DNA of 64,000 nucleotides. It comes from Spirosoma telluris (GTDB lineage Bacteria; Bacteroidota; Bacteroidia; Cytophagales; Spirosomataceae). The first letter of the stretch is position 1, and every line of letters begins with the position of its first letter. The notes below the pieces were generated by a model. The model was not told the DNA's origin. It ran no database searches and was given only the letters and a program-made list of their open reading frames with translations. The stretch covers positions 2,682,501-2,746,500 of the forward strand of contig QLII01000001.1 in NCBI GenBank assembly GCA_003259005.1, given 5' to 3'. Shown piece after piece: positions 1 to 9,852 of the stretch. The translations under genes and the position numbers were made by a program.

Positions 1-2505
1 ACGGTCTATCAGGATACGAGCAGGTTTGCCGGTTCAATTAGTAGCAATTTTGTGTTGACAATTTACGAAGACAGGGCCAGGCGTATCTGGACGGGTAATT
101 ATAAAGGAGGGTTGACACTGTTTAATCGAGCAAAAGGTACCTTTGAACCGAAAGGTAATTTTAGCCCGCTTAGTATAAGTGCCATTCTGGAAGCCAAGAA
201 CGGAAGTATGTGGCTGGGCACCTTTGAGGAAGGACTCATCCAGTATAATCAGACGACAGGTAAAACAACCCGATACCTACCCAATGCAACGCAGGCAGGC
301 AAGCTGGACTACTCGACCATTACGAGTCTGTGGGAAGACAGGCGGGGTAATATCTGGCTGGGTACTGATGGGGGTGGCGTAAATGTGTTCCACCCGGCAG
401 CGAACAAATTCACCCAGTTTATCCATAAGGACCATAATCTGCAAAGTCTCAGTAGCAACCAGGTCAATATTCTTTTTGAAAGCAGCACGGGTCAACTCTG
501 GATAGGCACCAACGCCGGATTGAACCGGTATGATGCACGGACTCAAACGTTTATAGCTTACCGTCAACAAGACGGCCTGGCCAACGACGTGATTCAGGGT
601 ATTCTCGAAGATAAGCATGGGGTACTGTGGCTAAGTACGAATAAAGGCTTGAGTTCCTTTAACCCCAAGACCCACTCCATCCACAATTTTGACTCGAATG
701 ACGGTTTGCAGGAAAGTTCTTTTAACCGAATGGCCTGCTATAAAAGCCAGAATGGGCAGTTGTTTTTTGGAGGCTTAGATGGACTCAACAGCTTTTACCC
801 TGATAGTTTACACTATAATTCGTTTATTCCACCGGTCTATATTACCGATTTCCAACTGTTCAACCAGTCGGTAAATATGCATGATCCGCAATCAGTGCTG
901 AGTAAACCCATTAGTGAAACCCGCGATATTACGCTCTCCTACCACCAGTCGGTTCTTTCCTTCGCGTTTGCCGCCTTAAATTATATGGTGTCAGCTAATA
1001 ATCAGTATGCCTATAAACTCGAGGGCTTCGATCAGGATTGGATTCAGGCAGGCACCAAGCGAACGGCGACCTATACCAATTTAGATCCGGGCGACTATGT
1101 GTTTCGGGTCAAAGCCTCGAATAACGATGGGGTCTGGAATCAGACCGGTACGTTTGTTAATCTGCATATTATTCCCCCAATTTGGCAAACGGGCTGGTTT
1201 AAGAGTTTAGCATTATTGCTGATGCTGGGAAGTCTGTACACGGTATTTCGCCTATGGGTCAGCCGCATCAAGGCACAAAAAGTATCCTTACAAAACCAAG
1301 TGCGGGCACGATCTATTGAGATACTTCAGCAGAAACAGGAGCTACATGAGCAAGCGTTTCATATGCAGTTGCTCAAGGCCAAAGTGGAGCAGCAGACGGC
1401 TCAACAGCAGCTTCAGGAGAGTGAACAGCGGTTTCGGGAAATTGCCGAAAATGTGGATGAGGTTTTCTGGATTCACTCGGCCGAACCATTCCGATTACTC
1501 TATATCAACCCCGCCTTCGAACGGGTATGGAACACCCGTTTTGAGCGTTTACGAGAGCATCCATTCTCGTTTATGGATACTATTCTGATGGAGGACCAGC
1601 CAGCCGTCTGGAACCTAATTGACCGCTATAAAGCGGGAGAGGCAGGACAATTGTACTTCCGCTTGCAGGAGGCTGATGGGCCTTTGCGGTGGCTATATGT
1701 TCGCACCTTTATTATACGGGATGAATCGGGGAAGGTACTGCGCCACATTGGCATTGCCAACGATGTGACCAGCCAGAAAGAAAAGGAACTGGTCCTCCAG
1801 CAATCGCTCCAGCGGGAGCAGGAACTGAATCAGCTCAAGTCGCAGTTTGTCTCCACGGCTTCCCACGAGTTTCGGACCCCTCTGACGACGATTCAATCCA
1901 GTGTCGATCTGATCAAACTCTATCTGGATGTACCGACGGGCAAAGCCTCCATTCAAAAGCACGTGGCCGTCATTGAAAAAGAAATTGACCAGTTTAGTCG
2001 GCTCCTTACGGATATCCTGACCATTGGTCAGATCGACGCCGGGAAAATAATATATGCTCCCAGGTCGGAGGATATTATTGCTCTTTGTGAAAACCTGATC
2101 GAGACTCATTTTAGTGGACGTGCTGATCAACGAAGTGTTCAGATGCTCATTGAGGGTACGCCCCGTCCGGTTGAACTGGACGCTAAACTAATGAGCCATG
2201 TACTGATCAATCTGTTGTCCAATGCCTTTAAGTTTTCTGTTGATACCTCTCCCACCCTACGTATTCACTTTACGGCTAACTCTCTGGTTTTAAAAGTAAT
2301 CGATACAGGTATGGGCATACCAGCCAATGAGCAGTCCTCCCTATTTCAGGCTTTCTTTCGAGCTAGTAATACCGAAGGCATACAGGGTACTGGCCTGGGC
2401 CTGGTCATCGTCCGCCAATTCGTAGAGCGCCACGGTGGTTTTTTGGAGGTGGAGAGTCAGGAAAGAAAAGGAACTACCTTCACGGTTACGTTGCCGATTG
2501 CATAG
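1..2505 (+). CDS. Two-component regulator propeller / PAS histidine kinase, 5' end outside window
   Basis: A membrane sensor kinase. The reading frame is open to base 1, so the N-terminus is missing and the TTG at 52 is probably internal. Visible domains in order: several Reg_prop beta-propeller repeats (motifs such as GNIWLGTDGGGVN and GQLWIGTNAGLNRY), a Y_Y_Y domain (ending near NNDGVWNQTG), one membrane segment (about bases 1195-1260), a coiled coil, one PAS domain, HisKA with the phospho-acceptor histidine in STASHEFRTPL, and HATPase_c with an N box (LLSNAFKF) and G boxes (DTGMGIP, GTGLGLV). There is no receiver or AraC domain after the kinase, so it is not a full hybrid HTCS protein. Parts of its PAS and HisKA coding sequence are almost identical, in inverted orientation, to the kinase at 3721-7493. 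The ligand is unknown; the phosphotransfer partner may be a receiver encoded nearby. Confidence 0.9.
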   Translation, partial: TVYQDTSRFAGSISSNFVLTIYEDRARRIWTGNYKGGLTLFNRAKGTFEPKGNFSPLSISAILEAKNGSMWLGTFEEGLIQYNQTTGKTTRYLPNATQAGKLDYSTITSLWEDRRGNIWLGTDGGGVNVFHPAANKFTQFIHKDHNLQSLSSNQVNILFESSTGQLWIGTNAGLNRYDARTQTFIAYRQQDGLANDVIQGILEDKHGVLWLSTNKGLSSFNPKTHSIHNFDSNDGLQESSFNRMACYKSQNGQLFFGGLDGLNSFYPDSLHYNSFIPPVYITDFQLFNQSVNMHDPQSVLSKPISETRDITLSYHQSVLSFAFAALNYMVSANNQYAYKLEGFDQDWIQAGTKRTATYTNLDPGDYVFRVKASNNDGVWNQTGTFVNLHIIPPIWQTGWFKSLALLLMLGSLYTVFRLWVSRIKAQKVSLQNQVRARSIEILQQKQELHEQAFHMQLLKAKVEQQTAQQQLQESEQRFREIAENVDEVFWIHSAEPFRLLYINPAFERVWNTRFERLREHPFSFMDTILMEDQPAVWNLIDRYKAGEAGQLYFRLQEADGPLRWLYVRTFIIRDESGKVLRHIGIANDVTSQKEKELVLQQSLQREQELNQLKSQFVSTASHEFRTPLTTIQSSVDLIKLYLDVPTGKASIQKHVAVIEKEIDQFSRLLTDILTIGQIDAGKIIYAPRSEDIIALCENLIETHFSGRADQRSVQMLIEGTPRPVELDAKLMSHVLINLLSNAFKFSVDTSPTLRIHFTANSLVLKVIDTGMGIPANEQSSLFQAFFRASNTEGIQGTGLGLVIVRQFVERHGGFLEVESQERKGTTFTVTLPIA

Positions 2506-2597
2506 GCGGAATAGGTGGTTATGAAGCGAATGCCAAATGTTTTGGCCCATTAAGTTCTGGTTATTAACCAAGTCGCATCTCCGAAATATACACATTA

Positions 2598-3697
2598 TTA
2601 ATCTGTGATCTTCGGCAACCAAATAGAAGCCCTCGTCTCTCCTTCGGCCAGACTTTCAATCGTTAGGCTGCCCTGATTGAGGGCCAATAACTTTTTCACA
2701 AGCGCTAAGCCCAACCCAAAGCCCTGCTGTTCATACTTATGACGATCAAATTGCTTATAAGGCCCTATCTGGTCTAAATACTCCGCTTTAAAGGGTTGGC
2801 CTTTGTTAATAAGGCTAAAACGATAGCCGTCCCCTTCCCAATTCCCCGGATCAGAATCCGCTGACCAGAAGAAGAGAACTTAACCGCATTATCGATCAAC
2901 TCACTCAAACATAACTGTAGATTCTCCTCCGACAGGCCCAGCTCAGCACTGACCACATCCAGTTCATAGCTAACTTCTCGATCCTGCCGATACGCAACTG
3001 CCACCAAATAACTATCAACAAGTCCGGCCGAGATGCTACTGTGACCACTCGAAAAATGGCGATAAGCAGCCTGGGATGGGTCTAGCTGTTGCAGAGCATC
3101 CATCAGCTGAATGTTGTCTAAGGAACGCTTTAGCCGAAGTCCGCTCACCTTAATCATCTCCACCATCGATATCACTTCCTCCCCACTGAGTTGTGCATAA
3201 TCATCCAGCAATAAGGAGCAAAAACCAATGATGCCAGCCAGGGCCGTATTGTATTCATGGGCCGCTACCGAGCCCAGCGAATGGCGATAGGTTTCCAGCT
3301 GACCCTTCAACTCCTGTTTCCGAAGGGCTTCCCGCTGCAGGCGGCTTTCAATGGTATGCAGCAGGTTCTGAAGGGTGAAGGGCTTGGTTAGGTAATCATC
3401 TGCCCCATGGTTCATCCCACGGCGTATATCGACGGGGTCGGTTTTGGCAGTCAGGAATATAAAAGGCACATTAGCGATCAATCGATTACCTCGAACAACC
3501 TTCAGGACTTGATAGCCATCGACCTCTGGCATCATGATGTCACACAGGATGAGCTCTGGCGGATGGAGCAATGCCTGACTGATGCCTTCCCGGCCATTGG
3601 CAGCGGTTTGTATCTCAAACCCATGCAATGTCAGCATCTCGGATAGGTTCTCCCGGATCTGCTTATCGTCTTCAATGACTAAGATATGAGTGGGCAT
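2598..3697 (-). CDS. Response regulator receiver / histidine kinase protein, frameshifted
   Basis: An N-terminal receiver domain (acidic E9/D10/D11, phospho-acceptor D53, T83, K105) is followed by a HisKA-like helix pair with H147 in AAHEYNTAL and a HATPase domain. The frame breaks at the CCCC run 2844-2847. Adding one base there continues the protein through a normal ATPase C-terminus (GFGLGLALVKKLL, ending WLPKITD) to a stop at 2598-2600, giving about 366 residues. Without the extra base the protein ends early at 2774. It lies 23 bp downstream of the long PAS/GAF kinase on the same strand, so the two are probably cotranscribed and may form a phosphorelay. The break looks like a homopolymer undercall rather than true decay. 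Confidence 0.8.
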
Positions 3698-3720
3698 TTA
3701 TTCGTATGATTAGCAGGAAG

Positions 3721-6700
3721 TCATTTACTTAGATAAAAGGTATTGGCCAGCCTAGGAAGCTGTCCTTTATGCCTGGCGGGTATGCTAACCGTACAGACTG
3801 TCCCTTTTTTCTCCTCACTTTGTATGTCGAGACGGCCATCATGGAGTTCCACAAATTGCCGGGCAATAACCAACCCTAATCCGGTACCCGGTATGCCATT
3901 TGTGTTACTGGCCCTGAAGAATGCCTGAAATAAGGTAGAAAGTTCTCTCTTCGGTATACCGATCCCTTCATCAATTATCTGTAAAACAAGATTTTTAGCC
4001 GTAAACACGATGCGCAGACAAGGAGCATCGGTTGAAAATTTAAAGGCATTCGACAGTAAATTGACGATAACATGGCTAATCAATTTATCATCCAGATAAA
4101 CCTTGTACGGCGCTCCATCAATTAGTAAGCGAACACGGCGAAATTCTTCCTGTTGACTAAAATGAGTCGTGATAATTTCTTCACAAACCGACACGATATT
4201 GACCCATCGAGGACTAAAGGGAACTTTTCCCGACTCAATTTTACCGATGGTCAGGATATCCGTAAGGAGCCGACTAAACTGATTAATTTCTTTTTCAATG
4301 ACGGCCACGTGCTTTTGAATGGAGGCTTTGCCCGTCGGTACATCCAGATAGAGTTTGATTAGATCGACACTGGATTGAATCGTCGTCAGAGGGGTCCGAA
4401 ACTCATGAGAGGCCGTGGAGACAAACTGCGACTTGAGCTGATTCAGTTCCTGCTCCCGCTGGAGCGATTGCTGGAGGACCAGTTCCTTTTCTTTCTGGCT
4501 GGTTACATCGTTGGCAATGCCAATGTGGCGCAGTACCTTCCCCGATTCATCCCGTATGATAAAACTGCGAGCTAATAGCCAACGTAAGGTTTCGCCTTTT
4601 GGCTGTATTCTATAGTATAATTCACTTTCTATACCGGCCTTGTACTGATCAAGAAAGGCCGATACAGCAGGTTTATCTGGGGCAAAACATTCCCCATAAA
4701 CGCCAATGGCTCTTCGTTTAATTGTTGGAAGGTAGTATTCCATACACGTTCGCAGGCCGGGTTGATATAGAGTAATCGGAATGGTTCGGCGGAGTGAACC
4801 CAGAAAACTTCATCCACATTTTCGGCAATTTCCCGAAACCGCTGTTCACTCTCCTGAAGGGCTACTTCGGCCAGTTTTCGATCTGTTACATCCCAAACAA
4901 CGCCAATGGCCCTAACCGGTTTACCTTGTTCGTCATGGATCACCAGACCATTGGTTTCGAAATAGCGAACCGCTCCATCGTTCTGCCGTATAATCCGGAT
5001 AACATCAGAGATCTTATGCCCTGATAAGTCCTGGTCAAAGCGTTTCAATAAAGTAGGTAGATCGTCGGGATGAATCAGTTTTGTAAACTCCTGAAAGTCC
5101 CAGTTATCCTGGCGAGGTTCCAGCCCATGTAGCTCCCACAAGCGGTCATCCCAAAACAGAGTTCCCTTTTCCAGGTCATTCTCCCAAATTCCCTGACCAG
5201 CTGCCTGCGTAGCTAACTGTAAGCGCTGATTCAGGGTAACCATCTGATTTTCGGCCTGTTGCCGCTCAGTAATATCCTTCGCAGACGCATAAATATGATT
5301 CTCAATCCCAATGGCACTCCATTCTATAACTCGGTAAGTGCCATCTTTTTTTCGTAATCGATGGATCTGATTATAAATCGGCTGGCTATCAATAAGTGAC
5401 CGAAATAATTGATGAATGGCTTCCTGTTCATCGGGATGCTGCAATTCCCAGCAAGTTAATAAGCTTAGCTCTTCGATTGAGTAACCCAGCGTTTTCTCCC
5501 AGGCCCGATTGGCTTTCAGGAATCGCCCTTCGGCATTGAGAATACAATGCAAATCCAGGGCTACGTCAAAAAAGGTGTTCAGCTCCTGGTTCTTTTGCTG
5601 TAGCCTTATTTCAGCCGTTTTCAGCGCAGAGATATCCGTAGAGATGCCCACATAACCCATAATAACGCCATTACTGTCTTGTAAAGCACTGACTGCTAAC
5701 AGGATTGGAACTTTTTCTCCTGTTTTAGTAATGACGATACATTCAGCATGAAAATACCCTTGAAAAGCCAATGCATCGGCGAAAATATTGATAGGAGGAG
5801 GCTGTTCATTAGGCCGATAGGCAATAAAGGGGACTGGATTTTCGGGTGGCCCTAGTTCAAGGTGAGCGCTTTGACCAATTAGCTCGTCAACCCGGTAGCC
5901 CAATAAAATTTCGCTGGCCTGATTGGCTGTTTGGATTACGCCATTTATATCTGTCGAAATAATAGCCTGACCGGCATGTCTCAGAATAGCCTGGTGTAAA
6001 GTTGAAAGTTGCCTGATTTCCTGTGCACGCTCTTCTACGCGCTGCTCAAGATGTTCGGTATACTGCCTAAGCTGTTCATCCAGTTGCTGCTGATATAAAA
6101 CAATAGCTAACGGCCCTGCCAACTCCTGAGCAATTTGCTGGTATTCCTCTGTAAAAAAATACGGATTGACCGATAATAGGGAAAAGCTACCAATATATTC
6201 TTTCTGACGATATAAGGGAATGAAAATCAGTGAACGGTAACCGCGCAGGTAGGGATTTATTTCATATGGTATACCAGCCGAATCCGCCTTCAGATCAGGA
6301 TAGTAGATTAATTGATTGGGTTCATGGTTTCGTAGGAACTGCTCATATACAGCAGGGATTGCCACGGTTAAATCTGGGTTCATATCCAGATTTCCTTCCA
6401 ATACCTGGCACTTGACTACTATCTGACCAGTGTCTTCATTGATTTGAGATACCGTAATCCGGTTACAGGGCACCATGAAATGCATATAGTTCATGGCAAT
6501 CGATAGCGGAGGTTGGTCGGTCAACCGATAGTTAAGCAATGCCTGGTCGACGGCATGTAAACCTTCCAGACGGTGATTAGCACGCTTGACCACTTCTTCC
6601 TGTTGCAAACGATAAAGAACATTAGCAATCAGTGAACTAAAGGTCTCTAACAGGGAGACATCGTTTTGATCCCAAGTTTGCTGTCTATTGATCGTATAGA

Positions 6701-7493
6701 ATCCGATAAATCCCTGCGTTTTCTGCTCCTGAACCAGCGGAACAGCAATCATCGAGTGAACCGAAATGAACTCAAAAAAGGCTTTCTCCCGGATTTCCTC
6801 CGCGCTAAGTTGATCTACCTGCAGGCGAATGATCTCCCCATTTTCCAGCTTTGGGCGCATCCAGTCAAAACACTCCCGGGGTCTGGTCTGTATTTTATTT
6901 TTCCTGGAGCCGATCCCGGAAGCGCACCATTCATGGAGGCAATACCCTTCCTGATAGTCTTTTGAATATAAAAACACCGAGGCCCTCTCGGCGTCAATAT
7001 GCTCACTGATCTGTCCTAAGGCCTCAGGAATACACGCATCAACCTCATCGGCCTTCAGGCTTATAAACCGGCTGGAAATCGTCGACACAATGGATTCCAT
7101 GGCCAAATGTCGCTGTAGATCAAGCTCCGAGTTTTTCTGCTCGCTAACATCCTGGACATTGACCATTATCAGATCTCCCGTCCGGGTTAGGCTAATATCA
7201 AGCCATATTTCCTGCCCATCCAACTGGTAAAGTTTAAGCAACTGTTGTGCTTCACCTGTTTTGAGAACTGCTAATAGTGGGAGAAAAAAATCATCTTCCT
7301 GTGTAGCTTGAAAGGCTTTCTGAACTATCTGGCCAATAAGCTCACCCTTTGTTCGCCGAAGCATTTGAGCGAAAGCGGTATTGACGTGTCGATAACGAAA
7401 ATCCGCCACTTTTTGCCGACTGTTTCGAACAGGCTCAACAAAAGCGACTCCCTGCAAAGACGCATCAAACCAAAATGGCAATAGTTTCTCCAC
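3721..7493 (-). CDS. Multi-PAS/GAF sensor histidine kinase, frameshifted
   Basis: About 1257 residues once the frame is restored. Order: an N-terminal PAS domain (about residues 15-125), two GAF domains (about 130-300 and 305-475), a coiled coil (near EQRVEERAQEIRQL), four PAS domains (about 500-1050), HisKA (STASHEFRTPL) and HATPase_c (LLSNAFKFS, DEGIGIP, GTGLGLV). No membrane segment is evident, so it is probably a cytoplasmic sensor. The frame is lost at the GGGG run 4679-4682, inside the last PAS domain. One added base joins NVLP to DKPAVSAFLDQY, which aligns with the same region of the kinase at 1-2505. The last PAS start and the HisKA region are nearly identical in nucleotides to that kinase, while the sequence between and after them has diverged. 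It lies 109 bp downstream of the LytTR regulator gene, its likely partner. Confidence 0.85.
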
Positions 7494-7602
7494 GGCTGAC
7501 CCGATAGCTATATTTTACGGAATAGGAATGCTTACTTGATATGAACTGGTGATTAAGCAAAGTAGAGCTTGCCCATTCGATTGGCCCTAAATTAGAGGAA
7601 TA

Positions 7603-8352
7603 CTATCCTGCTAACCATTCTTTAAAAGAACGAAACCGCGCTTTCGCTAAAGTGACCTCCTGAGGTTCTCCACCAATATCGATAAACAAGCAATACTTCC
7701 CTTTATCCCAGTAGGCATATTTTCGAACACTTTTCCGGTGCAAAATAACATGCCGATTAACCCTGAAAAATTGCTTATTATCGAGCTTTGTCGTTAACGT
7801 ATCCAAACTCATATCCAGTTGAAAAATGCCCAGCGGATGCCATACAAAATACCCTCTTTTTTGGGTAAAAAAGTAAAGACATTCCTCTGTTTTAAGGAGC
7901 ATATATCCCTTTTCATCGCGGCCACGGATCGTTCTTAAGTGCGTAGTTGACGGCACAAGACCAACTCGCTGTTGCTGGCTCCTTTTTAGTCGGCTCTCAA
8001 TGGCATTTAACAGGTCGCTTATCAGAAAAGGTTTGGTCAGATAATCATCAGCTCCCAGTCCCATACCTTCCCGCAAATCCTCCATATTAGATTTTGCGGT
8101 TAGAAAAATGAAAGGAATATGTGCCATATCCGGACTAGTCCGGATGGTTTCCAGAACCTGGTAACCGTCCAGATTTGCCATCATAATATCACACAGAATC
8201 AGGTCGGGCTGCCATTGTTTAGCTTCTATGATTCCTTTTTCACCATCCTCGGCCGTTCGCACTTCATACCCATTGAGCGTTAGCAACTCGGCTAGGTTTT
8301 CACGGATTTGTACTACATCTTCAATGACCAGTATTTGAATTTGAATCGACAT
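7603..8352 (-). CDS. LytTR-family response regulator
   Basis: 249 residues. The receiver domain spans about residues 5-122, with acidic pair E11/D12, phospho-acceptor D55, an LTAK segment and a conserved lysine in YLTKPF. A LytTR DNA-binding domain spans about 145-248 (NKQFFRVNRHVILHRKSVRK is typical of the fold). The receiver is closely related to that of the protein at 2598-3697 (both contain QIRENL and LILCDIMM), so the two are paralogues. It is the first gene of a minus-strand set followed by the PAS/GAF kinase and the receiver-kinase, and is the only DNA-binding output in this signalling block. Its targets cannot be read from the sequence. Confidence 0.9.
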   Translation of the reverse strand: MSIQIQILVIEDVVQIRENLAELLTLNGYEVRTAEDGEKGIIEAKQWQPDLILCDIMMANLDGYQVLETIRTSPDMAHIPFIFLTAKSNMEDLREGMGLGADDYLTKPFLISDLLNAIESRLKRSQQQRVGLVPSTTHLRTIRGRDEKGYMLLKTEECLYFFTQKRGYFVWHPLGIFQLDMSLDTLTTKLDNKQFFRVNRHVILHRKSVRKYAYWDKGKYCLFIDIGGEPQEVTLAKARFRSFKEWLAG

Positions 8353-8540
8353 GTGGATAGGAGATACTATTAAAAGTGGTAGTTAGTCCACTCTTTCCTC
8401 AAACAACTGCAAGCCTAATCCTATTCCGCTTTTGCCAGCAAAGAACCCTTTCGAGCTCTGACTTAGTCAGTACACAGTTCTGTGTGACAAATGCGGCTTT
8501 ACTGGCAAATAAATGCAAATAAACAATACCATAAAAACAT

Positions 8541-8572
8541 TTTATTTACTTATTTGTAGTTAAGTAAATAAA
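8541..8572. repeat. AT-only inverted repeat
   Basis: A perfect 12-bp stem (TTTATTTACTTA and its complement) with an 8-nt loop, in the 266-bp gap between the single receiver gene and the LytTR regulator. It lies 46 bp past the stop codon of the receiver gene, so it could be a weak terminator. A palindromic binding site for the LytTR protein or another regulator is equally possible. Confidence 0.4.
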
Positions 8573-8618
8573 AAGCACTTTAAAAAATGAGTTCTTCGTT
8601 CGGCTTTATAGTAAGTAA

Positions 8619-9035
8619 TTAGATCAGATGTAGATTAACGTTTATAAAGGAGCTTAGTAAGCGTTCATTTTTCTTTAAATAGTCATTGGTTTTGATTATG
8701 AATGCCGAACAGCCCAATTGATTGCAACGGTATATATTCAGTGGACTTGCTGATGTGCTATAGACGATAATTGGAATATGTTTCCAGTCGGCATCTCGTT
8801 TGAGCAGTCGCAATATGTCATACCCACTCAGGATAGGCATTTGTAAGTCTAATAAAATCAGATCCGGAAGCCGATGGTCTATACGGTGGGTTAGTTGAGT
8901 TAGCAGTTCGGTACCATCACTAAAGCATTTTAAGTCACAATTAGCGTGTTGGCTGGCAAAAATACTTTTAAGCAAATCGTGTTCATCGTGATCGTCGTCA
9001 ACCACATAAATTAAGGGATTTGAATAATTATTCAT
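8619..9035 (-). CDS. Single-domain response regulator (receiver only)
   Basis: 138 residues, a CheY-like receiver with no output domain. Visible are the acidic cluster D13/D14/D15, phospho-acceptor D63 in LLDLQMP, a YSTSA segment in place of the usual T/S loop, and a lysine in FIIKTND. Proteins of this type (Rcp1-like) are common in Cytophagales next to PAS kinases and act as phosphate shuttles or protein-interaction regulators. It is 266 bp upstream of the LytTR regulator gene on the same strand and may have its own promoter. The partner kinase is unknown; the kinases of this block are the nearest candidates. Confidence 0.85.
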   Translation of the reverse strand: MNNYSNPLIYVVDDDHDEHDLLKSIFASQHANCDLKCFSDGTELLTQLTHRIDHRLPDLILLDLQMPILSGYDILRLLKRDADWKHIPIIVYSTSASPLNIYRCNQLGCSAFIIKTNDYLKKNERLLSSFINVNLHLI

Positions 9036-9810
9036 ACGATAGGTATTGGTTAAAATTACATTCGTTCTTAGCTCAATTTATTCATGGCTATTATCGTAAA
9101 TGGCGACAAAACAGCATACTAATTGTGGGTGGTCAAAACATAGTGATACCCGTAGGAAATTCCTATGTTTACACTTCCTCATCTGAAAATTACAGGACGA
9201 TTAAATGCTTAACTATAAGCTAAAGAGATGCTGTTTTCAGGATACTGTCCCTGAAAATCAGCTCACTTTTTTTCGGATAGACCAATGAAGTTTAGTTGTT
9301 TTATCGGGTAAACCTAGGGGGGATAAATACAGGAACCTACCCAGACTATTCAGCTTTTGCGCGAACTCACCATTCTGTCAGCTGAAATGACCAAAATAAA
9401 CTGAAAACTTAAATATTTTGTCTTTAGGTAGTAGGGAAAGCAGCATCTTACCTTACTCTAAGCGAGGATCGCCAGACTTACCTACGGCAATCACTGGCAA
9501 AGGTTCTTTACCTGCTAATCCGAGTGATTTTCTCAAAAAACGAACCGCCGGACGGCCTCGTTATACCTGGTCCTAATCCTAGATCAGATAATCCCTCAAG
9601 TCGGCCAGTTGACTAAAGTATAATAGGCTTATGCAAGCACAGATCGTATGTGTGCTGGTGGTGGTTGAACCTTTTGCAGGCCAGTAGTTGCTAAGCGTAT
9701 TAGTCTGTTCACGCACTAAGGATTCATGCAAACCCTAGCTGTTGCCCTCAAGGCAGTTATTTACCAAGGGCTCATAGGCTCCTTAGGCAGCGGGCATATT
9801 GCAATAAAAT
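9036..9810. other. Long intergenic region without a convincing gene
   Basis: About 775 bp between the single receiver gene and the terminator of the efflux genes. It holds only short open frames with no recognisable protein motif on either strand. I see no tRNA, no transposase signature and no clear terminal inverted repeats. The first part must contain the promoter of the receiver gene. The rest may be decayed coding sequence or hold a small RNA, neither of which can be shown by reading. Confidence 0.5.
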
Positions 9811-9846
9811 AAACTGACCGCACGAGTGGGTCCGTGCGGTCAGTTT
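9811..9846 (-). terminator. Rho-independent terminator of the tolC-macA-like genes
   Basis: A perfect 13-bp stem (AAACTGACCGCAC with its complement) and a 10-nt loop, starting 7 bp past the stop codon of the adaptor gene. On the minus strand the stem is followed by a T-rich stretch (TTTATTTTATT). Strong stem, correct position and T tract make this the clearest terminator in the window. Confidence 0.85.
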
Positions 9847-9852
9847 ACTTTT

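Noticed and set aside
1..9035. Reading the signalling block as a hybrid two-component system controlling a SusCD locus
   Set aside because: The propeller kinase lacks the receiver and AraC domains of such regulators, and the nearest SusCD locus is over 14 kb away with its own LacI repressor.
9020..9223. A 67-residue plus-strand frame overlapping the single receiver gene start
   Set aside because: No recognisable motif, and it overlaps the start of a well-supported gene and its likely promoter.
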